A DNA stretch of 64,000 bases from Saccharopolyspora hordei (GCF_013410345.1 NZ_JACCFJ010000001.1:744001-808000); one strand, 5' to 3'. Shown: positions 16,401 to 24,768, counted from the first letter of the stretch. Translations and numbers: made by a program. The notes: a model not told the origin generated them from the letters alone.

Positions 16401-17060
16401 TCAGTGGTCGGCGAGCACGATCGCGTTCGGGGTCACCGCCATGGCCAGCTCGGCCGCCAGCACCGCGGAGCCGACGTGGTCGTCGAGGTCCGCGCGGTCG
16501 GCGAGCGCGCGCAGCCGGGCGCGCTCGGCGCGGTCGAGGTTCAGCGCGTGGTCCAGGCCGCTGCGGTGCACCAGCGCGCCCAGCAGCGCCCGCCGCCCGT
16601 CGACCGGCAGCTCCCCCTGCGCCAGGCCGTGCAGCTCCGCCAGCAGCGCGTCGCGGGTCGCGCGGTCCGGGTGGTAGCGGTCGTCGGGCAGCACGCCGAG
16701 GAACTTCCGCCGCTCCAGCCGCAGCACCCCGCGCTCGACCAGCACCGACCGGTGCGTGGCGAAGGCGCCGGAGCGCAGCGGCAGCCACCAGCCGAGCTGC
16801 ACCGGGCGGTCGTCCCGCCCGGCCACCCGCTGGAGCTGCGCCATCAGCTGGTCCAGCCACGGGAGGCCGCTGGAGGAGGCGTCGCGCAGCTGGACCGCGG
16901 TGCCGCGCAACGCCAACCGGCCGTGCAGCACGAGCTCGCCGACCTCGGCCGCCGCGGTGGCGGCACCGGGGCTCGCGCCGACGAAGGAGGTCCCGCTGGG
17001 CTTGTGCAGCAGCAGCGCGAGCTCGTCCGGCACGGTCAGGAGGTTCGCGTACTCGCCCAC
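16401..17060 (-). CDS. GPP34 (GOLPH3-like) family protein, second copy
   Basis: The 219-residue paralogue of the next gene downstream shares VPDELALLL, GELVLHGRLALRG, LLGALVHRSGL and RAERARLRAL with it, and has the same hydrophobic C-terminal end, but overall similarity is modest, so the duplication is old. The GTG start lies inside the end of a small upstream gene (25-bp overlap), suggesting translational coupling. Function unknown. Confidence 0.83.
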   Translation of the reverse strand: MGEYANLLTVPDELALLLHKPSGTSFVGASPGAATAAAEVGELVLHGRLALRGTAVQLRDASSSGLPWLDQLMAQLQRVAGRDDRPVQLGWWLPLRSGAFATHRSVLVERGVLRLERRKFLGVLPDDRYHPDRATRDALLAELHGLAQGELPVDGRRALLGALVHRSGLDHALNLDRAERARLRALADRADLDDHVGSAVLAAELAMAVTPNAIVLADH

Positions 17061-17203
17061 GCCTCCATCGTGTCGCGCTCGGCCCGGGTCAGCGCGTCGC
17101 CGAGCGTCCGGACGATGCGGGCGAGCTCGGCGAGGTCCTCGGCCGTCGGCTCGTCGCCGCCACCGCGCGGTGCGCTGCGACGTCGTGCCTCGGAACCGCC
17201 CAC
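17036..17203 (-). CDS. Small helical protein upstream of GPP34 pair
   Basis: The 55-residue protein has a Gly/Arg-rich start and a predicted amphipathic helix (DLAELARIVRTLGDALTRAERDTMEAWA). GGAGGG precedes the GTG at 17203 with 8-nt spacing, and its end overlaps the GPP34 gene, which supports that it is translated. No family recognised. Confidence 0.5.
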   Translation of the reverse strand: MGGSEARRRSAPRGGGDEPTAEDLAELARIVRTLGDALTRAERDTMEAWASTRTS

Positions 17204-17586
17204 TGCGCTCGCCCTCCGTCGACAGGAGCAGGTTCGGGTCAAGGTAACAAGCCGTTCACAGAACCTGAAGGATCCGCGCACTATCGGCACTGCGATGGTC
17301 CAGGACGCGTCAATCGGACCTCCGTTGGTTCGATGACCTGCGGTTTTGGCCCGATCAAGGCCGAACTACGGTGATCCGGCGGGTGCAGGCGGGCCGTGCC
17401 GTGGCCGTGCCGAACCCCTGTGGCAGGGCTCACGATGAGGGCGGGTTCCATGCCAGGATGGCGGTGAGCGATCCAACCGCCCTGGCCGTGCGATCCGGGG
17501 ACCCACCAGGTCGCCGGTGGTCGCGACCGGGCTACCGGTCACGGCGCCACAAGCGACGTGGTCGGCGCGACACGAGGAGATCACGC
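17204..17586. other. Intergenic region without recognised gene
   Basis: These 380 bp separate the divergent GPP34 unit and the dehydrogenase operon. They must contain both promoters, but I see no convincing operator, tRNA or small gene. Confidence 0.5.
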
Positions 17587-18804
17587 ATGTCCCCCGAGCA
17601 ATGGACGCGACCGAAGACCGAAGGCACCGCCGGCCCCCCTGCCGCTACCGCAGCGAAACCCACACGGGAGCAGGTGATCGCCGGTTTGCGCGCGACGAGC
17701 GAAGGTGGAGCTGATCTGGTCCAGCTCCTCACCCCGGAAGGTCAGCGGGTCGAGCACCCGGACTTCGAACTGGACGTCTCCACCGCGCAGCTGCGCGACC
17801 TGTACCGCGACATGGTGCTGGTCCGCCGCGTCGACCGCGAGGGCAACGCGCTGCAGCGGCAGGGCCAGCTGGGCATCTGGGTCCCGCTGCTCGGCCAGGA
17901 AGCCGCCCAGATCGGGGCGGGTCGGGCGCTGAAGCCGCAGGACATGGCCTTCCCCAGCTACCGCGAGCACGGCATCGCCTGGTGCCGCGGCATCGACCCC
18001 ACCGAGCTGCTGGGCATCTTCCGCGGCACCGACCACGGCAGCTGGGACCCGATCAAGAAGCGGTTCCACCTCTACACCATCGTCATCGGCAACCAGTGCC
18101 TGAACGCCACCGGCTACGCGATGGGCCAGCGCTTCGAGGGCAAGGTCGGCGACCAGGACGGCGAAGCCACCATGGTCTTCTTCGGCGACGGCGCCACCAG
18201 CCAGGGCGACGTGCACGAGGCCATGGTGTGGTCCGCGGTCTACGACGCCCCGGTGGTGTTCTTCTGCCAGAACAACCAGTGGGCGATCTCCGAGCCGCTG
18301 GAGCGGCAGACCCGCGTCCCGCTGTACCAGCGCGCCAGCGGCTACGGCTTCCCCGGCATCCGGGTGGACGGCAACGACGTGCTCGCCAGCCTGGCGGTGA
18401 GCCGGTGGGCGCTGGACGAGTGCCGGCACGGCAACGGGCCGGTGCTCGTCGAGGCGTTCACCTACCGCATGGACGCGCACACCACCTCCGACGACCCGAC
18501 CCGCTACCGGCTGGCCGACGAGCAGGAGGCCTGGAAGCTCAAGGACCCGATCGAGCGGCTGCGGGTGCACCTGGTCCGCGACCACGGCGTCGAGCAGGAC
18601 TTCTTCGACGGCGTCCAGGCCGAGGCCGACGAGCTGGCCGCCCGGTTCCGCGACTTCTGCTTCGCCATCCCCGAGCCACCACCGGAGCGCATCTTCTCCG
18701 AGGTCTACGCCGAGGAGACCCCGCAGCTGGCCGCCCAGCGCGAGGAGTACCTGCAGTACCTGGCCGGGTTCGCCGACGACGCGATGGCAGGAGGTGTGCG
18801 CTGA
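17587..18804 (+). CDS. bkdA: 2-oxoacid dehydrogenase E1 component, alpha subunit (branched-chain type)
   Basis: The 405-residue subunit binds thiamine diphosphate and decarboxylates branched-chain 2-oxoacids or pyruvate together with the beta subunit. The cofactor motif GDGATSQGDVHEAM followed by QNNQWAIS is intact (about residues 202-240), as are QGQLGIWVPLLGQEAAQIG and the phosphorylation-loop region YRMDAHTTSDDPTRYR. GAGGAG precedes the ATG at 17587. The stop overlaps the E1beta start (TGATG). The M. tuberculosis counterparts are Rv2497c-Rv2495c (recalled), which act on branched-chain substrates; pyruvate specificity cannot be excluded. Confidence 0.93.
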   Translation: MSPEQWTRPKTEGTAGPPAATAAKPTREQVIAGLRATSEGGADLVQLLTPEGQRVEHPDFELDVSTAQLRDLYRDMVLVRRVDREGNALQRQGQLGIWVPLLGQEAAQIGAGRALKPQDMAFPSYREHGIAWCRGIDPTELLGIFRGTDHGSWDPIKKRFHLYTIVIGNQCLNATGYAMGQRFEGKVGDQDGEATMVFFGDGATSQGDVHEAMVWSAVYDAPVVFFCQNNQWAISEPLERQTRVPLYQRASGYGFPGIRVDGNDVLASLAVSRWALDECRHGNGPVLVEAFTYRMDAHTTSDDPTRYRLADEQEAWKLKDPIERLRVHLVRDHGVEQDFFDGVQAEADELAARFRDFCFAIPEPPPERIFSEVYAEETPQLAAQREEYLQYLAGFADDAMAGGVR

Positions 18805-19820
18805 TGGCCGCGCCCGCATTGGAACGCCCGACCGCCACGGCCGGCACCCAGACCGTCACCATGGCCAAGGCCCTCAACCTGGGCCTGCGCGCCGCGCTCG
18901 AGCGCGACCCGAAGGTCCTCGTGATGGGCGAGGACGTGGGCAAGCTCGGTGGCGTCTTCCGGATCACCGACGGCCTGCAGAAGGACTTCGGGGAGCACCG
19001 CGTGCTGGACACGCCGCTGGCCGAGTCCGGCATCATCGGCACCGCCGTCGGCCTGGCCATCCGCGGCTTCCGCCCGGTGTGCGAGATCCAGTTCGACGGG
19101 TTCATCTTCCCCGGCTTCGACCAGATCGTCTCCCAGCTGGCCAAGCTGCGCTTCCGCAGCCAGGGCACGGTCAAGGTGCCGGTCGTGGTGCGGGTGCCCT
19201 TCGGCGGCGGCATCGGGGCCGTGGAGCACCACTCGGAGTCGCCGGAGTCGCTGTTCGCGCACGTCGGTGGGCTGAAGGTGGTGTCCTGCTCGAACCCGGT
19301 GGACGCCTACTGGATGCTCCAGCAGGCCATCGAGTGCGACGACCCGGTGCTGTTCTTCGAGCCGAAGCGCCGCTACTACGAGAAGGCCGAGCTCGACCCG
19401 ACCACCACCCCGGCGCCGCTGTTCCGCTCGCGCGTGGTGCGGCCGGGGTCCGCGGTCACCGTGGCCGCCTACGGCCCGATGGTGCGCACCTGCCTGGACG
19501 CGGCGACCGCCGCCGCCGAGGACGGCACCGAGCTGGAGGTCGTCGACCTGCGCACGCTGTCCCCGCTGGACCTGGGGCCGGTGTTCGAGTCGGTGCGCCG
19601 CACCGGCCGGTTGGTGCTGGTCAGCGAGGCACCCGCGGAGTCGTCGATCACCTCGGAGATCGCCACCCGGGTGCAGCAGGAGTGCTTCTACTCGCTGGAG
19701 GCCCCGGTGCTGCGGGTGACGGGCTTCGACACCCCGTACCCGCCGAGCAAGCTGGAGGAGGGCTACCTGCCCGACCTCGACCGCGTGCTCGACGCCGTGG
19801 ACCGCTCGCTGGAGTACTGA
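18804..19820 (+). CDS. bkdB: 2-oxoacid dehydrogenase E1 component, beta subunit
   Basis: The 338-residue subunit completes the alpha2beta2 E1 with the upstream gene, whose stop it overlaps by one base. Family hallmarks are MGEDVGKLGGVFRIT, LDTPLAESGIIGTAVGLA, GGGIGAVEHHSESPE, and the C-terminal transketolase fold segment VVDLRTLSPLD followed by DTPYPPSKLEE. The length is typical. Fatty-acid precursor supply (iso/anteiso primers) and amino-acid catabolism are the expected roles in actinomycetes. Confidence 0.94.
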   Translation: MAAPALERPTATAGTQTVTMAKALNLGLRAALERDPKVLVMGEDVGKLGGVFRITDGLQKDFGEHRVLDTPLAESGIIGTAVGLAIRGFRPVCEIQFDGFIFPGFDQIVSQLAKLRFRSQGTVKVPVVVRVPFGGGIGAVEHHSESPESLFAHVGGLKVVSCSNPVDAYWMLQQAIECDDPVLFFEPKRRYYEKAELDPTTTPAPLFRSRVVRPGSAVTVAAYGPMVRTCLDAATAAAEDGTELEVVDLRTLSPLDLGPVFESVRRTGRLVLVSEAPAESSITSEIATRVQQECFYSLEAPVLRVTGFDTPYPPSKLEEGYLPDLDRVLDAVDRSLEY

Positions 19821-19919
19821 GGGTTTTCCGACCGACCCGCCCCGCGCGAGCGGTCCCGCAGCGGACCCCGGACGACGGACGCCGGGCGACCTGCCGGGCG
19901 GTCGCTGCGCGGAGGCGGG

Positions 19920-19942
19920 CCGAGCGGCTCCGAGCCGCTCGG
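19920..19942 (+). other. Intercistronic hairpin before E2 gene
   Basis: A 10-bp stem CCGAGCGGCT/AGCCGCTCGG with a 3-nt loop lies 20 bp upstream of the E2 start in the 142-bp gap after E1beta. It could stabilise the upstream message or attenuate transcription, which would tune E1:E2 ratio. Confidence 0.4.
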
Positions 19943-19962
19943 GGACGAGGGGAGTCGTTTCG

Positions 19963-21297
19963 ATGGCCACCAAGCAGTTCCCGCTGCCCGACGTCGGGGA
20001 GGGGCTGACCGAGGCGGAGGTCCTGGGCTGGCGCGTCCAGCCCGGGGACGAGGTCACCGTCAACCAGGTGATCGTGGAGATCGAGACCGCGAAGGCCGCG
20101 GTGGAGCTGCCCTGCCCGTGGGCGGGCACCGTCCAGGAGCTGCTCGTCGAGCCGGGGCAGACCGTCGAGGTCGGGACGCCGATCGTCACGATCGACACGG
20201 TCGGAGCCTTCTCCGACGGGGCGGCGGAGAAGGCCGCGTCCGCCGAGGCGGGCGGCACGATCGGTGAGGAGTCCAACGGCCGCATCGCCACGCTCGTCGG
20301 CTACGGGCCCCGCACGACGACGGCGAAGCGCCGGCCCCGCAAGGCCGCGGCGACCGTCGTCGAGAAGACGCCGGCCGCCCCGGCAGCGGCCCCGACGGCG
20401 CCGGCCCCGAGGCCCGCGGAGCCCGCGGCGGGCGGGTACGTCCCGCTGGCCAAGCCGCCGGTGCGCAAGCTGGCCAAGGACCTCGGTGTGGACCTGCGCA
20501 GCCTCGCCGGGTCCGGCTCGGGCGGGGTGATCACCCGCGAGGACGTGGAGGCCGCGGCGGGTGCGGCGACGGCCGGGCCGCCCCGGACCGAGCCCGGTGC
20601 GCGCGAGCGCCGGGTGCCGATCAAGGGCGTGCGCAAGGCGACCGCGCAGGCGATGGTGGACAGCGCGTTCACCGCGCCGCACGTCACCGAGTTCCTCACC
20701 GTCGACGTCACGCCGATGGTGGAGCTGCGCGAGGAGCTCAAGGCGCACCCGGAGTTCCGCGACGTCAAGGTCACCCCGCTGGCGTTCGCGGCGAAGGCGG
20801 TGTGCCTGGCGGTCCGCCGGACCCCGGACGTCAACGCCACCTGGGACGAGGAGGCCGGCGAGATCGTCTACAAGGACTACGTGCACCTGGGCATCGCGGC
20901 GGCCACGCCGCGCGGCCTGGTGGTGCCGAAGGTCCGCGACGCCGACCGGATGTCGCTGAAGGAGCTGGCGCAGGCGCTGGAGCAGCTCACCGCCACCGCC
21001 CGGGAGGGCAAGACGCCCCCGGCGGACATGGTGGGCGGCACGTTCACGATCACCAACGTGGGCGTGTTCGGCGTGGACACCGGGACGCCGATCCTCAACC
21101 CGGGCGAGTCGGCGATCCTCGCCCTCGGCGCGATCCGCGACATGCCGTGGGTGGTGGACGGCCAGGTGGTGCCCCGCAAGGTGTGCCAGCTGGCGCTGAG
21201 CTTCGACCACCGGGTGGTGGACGGCCAGCAGGGCTCCCAGTTCCTAGCCGACGTCGGCGCGCTGCTGGCCAACCCGGCCATGGCGATCACCTACTGA
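19963..21297 (+). CDS. bkdC: 2-oxoacid dehydrogenase E2 component (dihydrolipoyl acyltransferase)
   Basis: The 444-residue core protein has one lipoyl domain (residues 1-80, lipoylated lysine K44 in IETAKAAVE), a Pro/Ala linker, a peripheral-subunit-binding domain at about 165-200 (KLAKDLGVDLRSLAGSG) and the acyltransferase domain with catalytic H416 and D420 in FDHRVVDG. It accepts the acyl group from E1 and passes it to CoA. A GAGGGGAG ribosome-binding site precedes the ATG. No E3 (dihydrolipoamide dehydrogenase) gene follows, so E3 is supplied from elsewhere. The operon ends at a strong terminator. Confidence 0.94.
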   Translation: MATKQFPLPDVGEGLTEAEVLGWRVQPGDEVTVNQVIVEIETAKAAVELPCPWAGTVQELLVEPGQTVEVGTPIVTIDTVGAFSDGAAEKAASAEAGGTIGEESNGRIATLVGYGPRTTTAKRRPRKAAATVVEKTPAAPAAAPTAPAPRPAEPAAGGYVPLAKPPVRKLAKDLGVDLRSLAGSGSGGVITREDVEAAAGAATAGPPRTEPGARERRVPIKGVRKATAQAMVDSAFTAPHVTEFLTVDVTPMVELREELKAHPEFRDVKVTPLAFAAKAVCLAVRRTPDVNATWDEEAGEIVYKDYVHLGIAAATPRGLVVPKVRDADRMSLKELAQALEQLTATAREGKTPPADMVGGTFTITNVGVFGVDTGTPILNPGESAILALGAIRDMPWVVDGQVVPRKVCQLALSFDHRVVDGQQGSQFLADVGALLANPAMAITY

Positions 21298-21305
21298 GCG
21301 AGCTG

Positions 21306-21344
21306 CCGAGGAGCGCTCCGGGGCCGTCCCGGAGCGCTCCTCGG
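21306..21344. terminator. Terminator at the end of the E1-E2 operon
   Basis: A perfect 17-bp stem (arms 21306-21322 and 21328-21344, CCGAGGAGCGCTCCGGG) with a 5-nt loop sits between the convergent E2 and flavin-protein genes. Confidence 0.85.
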
Positions 21345-21351
21345 CGTGCCG

Positions 21352-21837
21352 TCAGGCGCGCTGGAAGGTCCGCACGCCCCGTTCCGGGGTCCAGTGCGTG
21401 ATCACCAGGTGGGTCTGGTCCGCCGCGACGCCGGTGGTGGTGACCTCGGTCAGGTCCAGGCGGAACAGGTGCGAGTCCGGGGACGGCGGGCCGGCCTCCT
21501 CGACCCACGCCCGGTGCTCCTCGCCGGTGACCTCGACCGCGCGCCCCGCCAGCTTCGCGTCCACCCCGCCGATCAGGTCCTCGGCGGACCCGGGGTTGGC
21601 GTGCAGCGCGAACCGGCCGTCCCGCCGCAGGTCCAGGGCCTTCCGCGCTCCCGGCATGGACCCCAGCACCAGGTCGGGCCCGCGCCAGCTCACCTCCGTG
21701 CCGCTGACCCGCGGCGCCCCGTCCCGCCGCAGCGTGGCCAGCACGTGGTGCTGGTGGGCCGCCAACCGCGCCCGGACCCGCTCGGCCAGCTCCGGTGCGC
21801 TCTCCGCGAACTCCTGCCACGTCGCCATGCGCGCCAT
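21352..21837 (-). CDS. Pyridoxamine 5'-phosphate oxidase-like (split-barrel flavin/F420-binding) protein
   Basis: The 161-residue protein has the split-barrel pattern HHVLATLRRDGAPRVSG, then a strand with LVLGSMPGARKALDLRRDGRFALHA and the C-terminal FRLDLTEVTTTGV. Such proteins bind FMN, F420 or heme and many reduce or oxidise small substrates; which applies is not evident. The ATG at 21837 or the ATG at 21828 three codons later could be the start; neither has a clear ribosome-binding site. Confidence 0.75.
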   Translation of the reverse strand: MARMATWQEFAESAPELAERVRARLAAHQHHVLATLRRDGAPRVSGTEVSWRGPDLVLGSMPGARKALDLRRDGRFALHANPGSAEDLIGGVDAKLAGRAVEVTGEEHRAWVEEAGPPSPDSHLFRLDLTEVTTTGVAADQTHLVITHWTPERGVRTFQRA

Positions 21838-21861
21838 CGTGACAGGGGGCACTGACAGCGA

Positions 21862-21900
21862 ACGGCCTGCGCGCCTCGCCGGACGAGGTGCGCAGGCCGT
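21862..21900. terminator. Terminator hairpin downstream of the small acidic gene
   Basis: A 17-bp stem with one mismatch (ACGGCCTGCGCGCCTCG, 21862-21878; 21884-21900) lies 20 bp after the stop of the 76-residue gene and before the flavin-protein gene. Confidence 0.7.
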
Positions 21901-21919
21901 GTCGCGAAGTCTGGTGGTG

Positions 21920-22150
21920 TCAGTCGTCCTTGCGGCGGCGGCCACCGCGGCGGGAACCGGAGCTGGACGACGCCGCGACCGGTTCGGACTGCTCCTCCGC
22001 CTTCTCCTCCTCGGTCACCGAGACGTACTCGCGCAGGAAGTCGAACGCGTGCTCGTCGAAGTCGTGGACGTCGATCTCGGGCAGCTCACCGAGTTCTTCG
22101 TGCAGTTCCCGGAAGATGGGTGTCTCCAGGTCAGGGGTGGTCTTCTTCAC
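21920..22150 (-). CDS. Small acidic protein with basic tail, unknown function
   Basis: The 76-residue protein is strongly acidic and aromatic in its first 50 residues (ELHEELGELPEIDVHDFDE, then FDFLREYVSVTEEEK) and ends in a Ser-rich linker and a basic RRGGRRRKDD tail. GGGAGG with 8-nt spacing precedes the GTG start, so it is likely translated. The split charge pattern suggests a protein that binds nucleic acid or a partner; the short acidic leader could also suggest a peptide precursor, but no modification enzymes are adjacent. No family recognised. Confidence 0.6.
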   Translation of the reverse strand: MKKTTPDLETPIFRELHEELGELPEIDVHDFDEHAFDFLREYVSVTEEEKAEEQSEPVAASSSSGSRRGGRRRKDD

Positions 22151-22679
22151 CGCTTCGCCCTCCCGTTCACTCTCGAAGCTGCGGCCGGGCGGTCAGCAGC
22201 ACGCTGCTCACCTCGCCCTGTCCCGAGCCCTCCCCGCGGAGCTCGCTCGGCACAGCTGGGCCACCAGCTCGACGGCCCGACGCTGCGCCGTGTGTGACGC
22301 GCACCTGCACCGCGAGTGATGCGGTCCGCGTCGACGTTCATCCGTTCGGACGAACGACAATGGTGCACCTGCCCAGTCCTGGACTGTGCGAGGGCCCAAG
22401 GAATCGTGCCCCGCACCACGTCAACCTGTGCGCCCTTTGTGCAATTCCGCACCGTGGCGATCGCCACTCCCGCAGTGCGCCGAGATCGGGGGTCCGTCGG
22501 GGTGACACGCGACCGGGAGGGGGTGGGTCGCGCCACCGCAGCCGGGAGAGGAGCCGGCTGCGGGTTCCCCAGACGGCCGGCAGCTCCTGCGTCACCAGTC
22601 GTCCCAGGCGTTCGGCCCCCCGAGGGGATCGGGACCGGTTCGTCACGCACTCGTCGAACGCCGGCGGGACCGGGCTGGG
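22151..22679. other. Apparently non-coding region
   Basis: About 530 bp upstream of the small acidic gene hold no ORF with family resemblance or a ribosome-binding site. Open frames here are random GC-rich sequence. This may be the decayed neighbourhood of the integrated element's left border. Confidence 0.4.
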
Positions 22680-23025
22680 GTTCCCCCGGCCCGGGGCGTT
22701 GGGGCTCACCTCAGCGGTGCTCGGGTTGAGCAGCAGCACGTGCCGGTCGTCGGCAGTGCCGGTCGCGGTGGCCCGTGCCCACTGCCGGCCGAGCCGGTCG
22801 GAGCCGGAGCAGGCCACGCGCCCCGCCGGCTCGGGGAAGGCGGTCTCGACGTGGCCGTCCACGTCGCGCGCTGTCCGGGGTGCGCACCCGGTACGAGCCC
22901 CCGGCGAAGGTGCTGCCGCCGAGCCGGCGGGACAGCGGCTCCAGCACCGGGTGTGCGGCACCGGAGCCCTCCGGCGCGCTGGCGGGGGCCGTGCAGCGGT
23001 ACGCCGCGAGGAATTCCTCGAACAC
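22680..23025 (-). pseudogene. Frameshifted Tdi1/DUF1851-like (GAD/SUKH-type) immunity protein remnant
   Basis: Read on the minus strand, the first 50 codons (MFEEFLAAYRC, then LGGSTFAGGSYRVRTPDS) and a second frame beginning about 22868 (DVDGHVETAFPEPAGRV, then SDRLGRQWA, then VLLLNPSTAEV) line up as consecutive parts of a DUF1851/Tdi1-type domain, where intact members read about GGxFNxGLYR...AFPEFAGR...DWLGRQFA...VLxFEPGTGE. The two parts are in different frames, so a 1-nt indel near 22866-22872 breaks the gene. The family includes immunity proteins of polymorphic toxins. The domain assignment is from pattern memory. Confidence 0.45.
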
Positions 23026-23094
23026 CGGCTGATCGCGCCGTCGGCGAACGGCCCCGCTGCCGACGCGGTGCGCCGGCAGCGGGGACCACCCGTC

Positions 23095-23180
23095 TCAGGC
23101 GATGTGGCGGCCGGAGATGGCGCGGACCACCACGAGCTGCTGGATCTGCTCGGTGCCCTCGAAGATGTCGTAGATCTTGG
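23095..23180 (-). pseudogene. Displaced 3' end of an acyl-CoA dehydrogenase gene (attL side)
   Basis: On the minus strand this segment encodes KIYDIFEGTEQIQQLVV followed by VRAISGRHIA and a stop, the same ending as the intact acyl-CoA dehydrogenase at 31721-32929. The alignment is gap-free with a constant offset of 8626 bp, and the match ends abruptly at 23180/31806. The rest of the gene is not here. It is the original 3' end, left behind when an element inserted in the gene. Confidence 0.9.
23138..23180. repeat. attL core repeat
   Basis: Matches 31764-31806 at 42 of 43 positions; the mismatch is at 23158. The last 22 nt (23159-23180) are identical in both copies, after which the sequences diverge completely. 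Confidence 0.8.
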
Positions 23181-23282
23181 GACCGGAACACCGCCACCTG
23201 CGGCAAGATCCCGGATTGGGCTTCTGAACAGCCAAAATTACGTTTGCCGTAGTTGGTCGTCATTGGACGTGAGGGAGCCTGC

Positions 23283-23302
23283 GACGGAACAGAGACGGAA
23301 CA
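23283..23302 (+). repeat. Left paired GACGGAACA repeats, candidate recombinase arm sites
   Basis: GACGGAACA occurs twice with 11-bp periodicity (23283-23291, 23294-23302). The same pair with the same spacing is found at 31689-31708 beside the other end of the element. Confidence 0.6.
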
Positions 23303-23369
23303 GGGCTAGGACCAAGACCATCAACCCGGCTGCGGATCTGCCGCGAGGTAGCGATCACTCGCCGTAACG

Positions 23370-23410
23370 ACAGCGCCCCACCTCGGATCAGCTCCGGGAT
23401 GGGGCGCTGT
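23370..23410. terminator. Hairpin near the left end of the element
   Basis: An 11-bp stem (ACAGCGCCCCA at 23370-23380, complement at 23400-23410) lies 12 bp beyond the stop of the minus-strand DUF397 gene. Confidence 0.6.
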
Positions 23411-23421
23411 ACTGACTCGCG

Positions 23422-23634
23422 TCAGAGGTCGAAGTGGCCGGCCTTGAGGCTGGGGAGGAAGGCCTCCCACGTGGAGCGGTCGAACACCAGGGTTCCGCCA
23501 TCGCGGTCTTTGGTGTCGCGAACCCCAACCACCTCGGTCGCAAGCCCCACTTCGACGCAGTTGTTAGCGCCGCCTTTGCTGCGGCTGCTCTTGCGCGAGG
23601 ACACCTGGGCCAGGTCCAGGTTTTCATCGTTCAT
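23422..23634 (-). CDS. DUF397 family protein
   Basis: The 70-residue protein has the DUF397 signature: SSRKSSRSKGGANNCVEVG, then VGVRDTKDRDGGTLVF and a Trp-containing end WEAFLPSLKAGHFDL. DUF397 proteins are nearly always encoded beside Scr1-type XRE regulators in actinomycetes and are thought to act with them as regulatory or antitoxin-like partners. A second copy and a truncated regulator lie just upstream. Confidence 0.88.
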   Translation of the reverse strand: MNDENLDLAQVSSRKSSRSKGGANNCVEVGLATEVVGVRDTKDRDGGTLVFDRSTWEAFLPSLKAGHFDL

Positions 23635-23758
23635 TGCTCATGACAGTCGAGCGTGTTCCGCGCCAAAGCGCATACTCCGGCTTTCGGGGTTTGACCAGGG
23701 AACATCTGGCAAGCTCGATTGTGGAGCAGCGCGCGAAAAGATCCGCACGGACAGCAGC

Positions 23759-23789
23759 GCCCGCCTGGTGGTACCAGCACCAGGCGGGC
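23759..23789. terminator. Terminator hairpin after the second DUF397 gene
   Basis: A perfect 12-bp stem GCCCGCCTGGTG/CACCAGGCGGGC with an 8-nt loop sits 25 bp after the stop at 23814 on the minus strand. Confidence 0.75.
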
Positions 23790-23813
23790 ACTGTGGTTTC
23801 GTGTCGTGCTAGC

Positions 23814-24008
23814 TCAGACGTTGAACTTGTCCGCCTTCACCGCGGTGAGGAACGCCGACCACTGGTCAGCAGTCGCGGTGAAGTAGCCCGCCGCCCGGTC
23901 CTTGGTGTCCCGGACTGCGGCGCCGTCGCCGACACGGCCGACCTCGACGCAAGCGGACTGCTGGCCTGACCGGCTAGACTTGCGCCACCCGGTGGGGGGT
24001 ACCGTCAT
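23814..24008 (-). CDS. DUF397 family protein
   Basis: The 64-residue protein starts MTVPPTGWRKSSRSGQQSACVEV and ends in DQWSAFLTAVKADKFNV, a typical DUF397 domain. The ATG at 24008 is chosen because GGAGGG is 5 nt upstream. It overlaps the end of the upstream regulator remnant by 35 bp, the standard coupled arrangement for Scr1/DUF397 pairs. Confidence 0.88.
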   Translation of the reverse strand: MTVPPTGWRKSSRSGQQSACVEVGRVGDGAAVRDTKDRAAGYFTATADQWSAFLTAVKADKFNV

Positions 24009-24650
24009 TGAAGCCCTCCATTTCATCTACGCACGTGGCGATGAGCCGCTGTGAGTCCGCGGGGCTCATCGCTGCCTCTCGAAGGCTATCCACTGCCTGT
24101 GCGTAGTCGGCCACGTCGCCCTCGTCGTAGAGGAATGCGGACGATCGGTAGTGCTCCAGGTTGACGATCGGGGACGCCTTCGGGAACTCGAACAGGATGA
24201 AGGCGCCTTCGAGGGCCAGGTGCCAGCCCTGCAGCTGGGACGGGACCACCCGGAGTGTCACGTTGGGCAGCTCTGCCATTTTCGCCATGTGGTGAAGCTG
24301 GTCCGCCATCACCTCGGCGCCACCGATCGGCATGTGCAGCACGTGCTCGGCCACGAACGCCTCGAAGCTGACCGGCTTTCTGCGTGTGAGCACGTCGCGT
24401 CGTCCTACGCGCATGGTGACGTGCGTTTCCAGCTCGGCCGAGGGCATTCCGGACATGATGGTGCGGGCGTAGTCAGCGGTCTGAAGTAGGCCAGGGACGA
24501 TCATCGGGGCGACTTCGACGATGTGGGTCGCCGTGCGCTCGAACTCGATCAGCGTCGTCAACTCACGGCGGATTCCCGATGCGCCGCTGGACAACCAGTT
24601 GGGCTCGGCCGCGCTGCGCGCCATGTCGATCAGGTGATCCCGCAAGCGGG
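23974..24650 (-). pseudogene. Scr1-type XRE regulator lacking its DNA-binding domain
   Basis: The reading frame keeps the DUF5753 C-terminal domain: LRDHLIDMARSAAEPNW, TTLIEFERTATHIVEVAPMI, VPGLLQTADYARTIM, and QGWHLALEGAFILFEF. Intact members carry an about 70-residue helix-turn-helix domain before this. Here the sequence beyond about 24650 becomes the antisense of an unrelated fragment, so the N-terminus is missing. The protein might still be made from an internal ATG but could not bind DNA in the usual way. Confidence 0.7.
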
Positions 24651-24761
24651 GTGCTGCTGCCGCCGGACGAGATCGCGGAGAAGGACGATCGGCAGGTGTG
24701 TGCGTGGTGCGGGGAGGAAGCACGGACCGGTCGCGTCCGGATCGTGCCCCCGCCCAGCTGA
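24650..24761 (+). pseudogene. C-terminal fragment of a plus-strand gene with a CxxC motif
   Basis: About 37 codons (LLPPDEIAEKDDRQV, then CAWCGEEARTGRVRIVPPPS and a stop) read like a real protein end, but upstream the frame runs into the antisense of the regulator. It abuts the truncated regulator, marking a recombination or deletion junction near 24650. Confidence 0.35.
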
Positions 24762-24768
24762 ACAAGGA

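Noticed and set aside
21920-22150. A lanthipeptide or lasso-peptide precursor
   Set aside because: The acidic leader-like sequence is suggestive, but there is no Cys/Ser/Thr-rich core and no modification enzyme nearby.
22120-23367. A 415-codon plus-strand frame between the small acidic gene and the element
   Set aside because: It runs through the attL repeat and the antisense of the immunity-like remnant; composition is random and there is no start signal.
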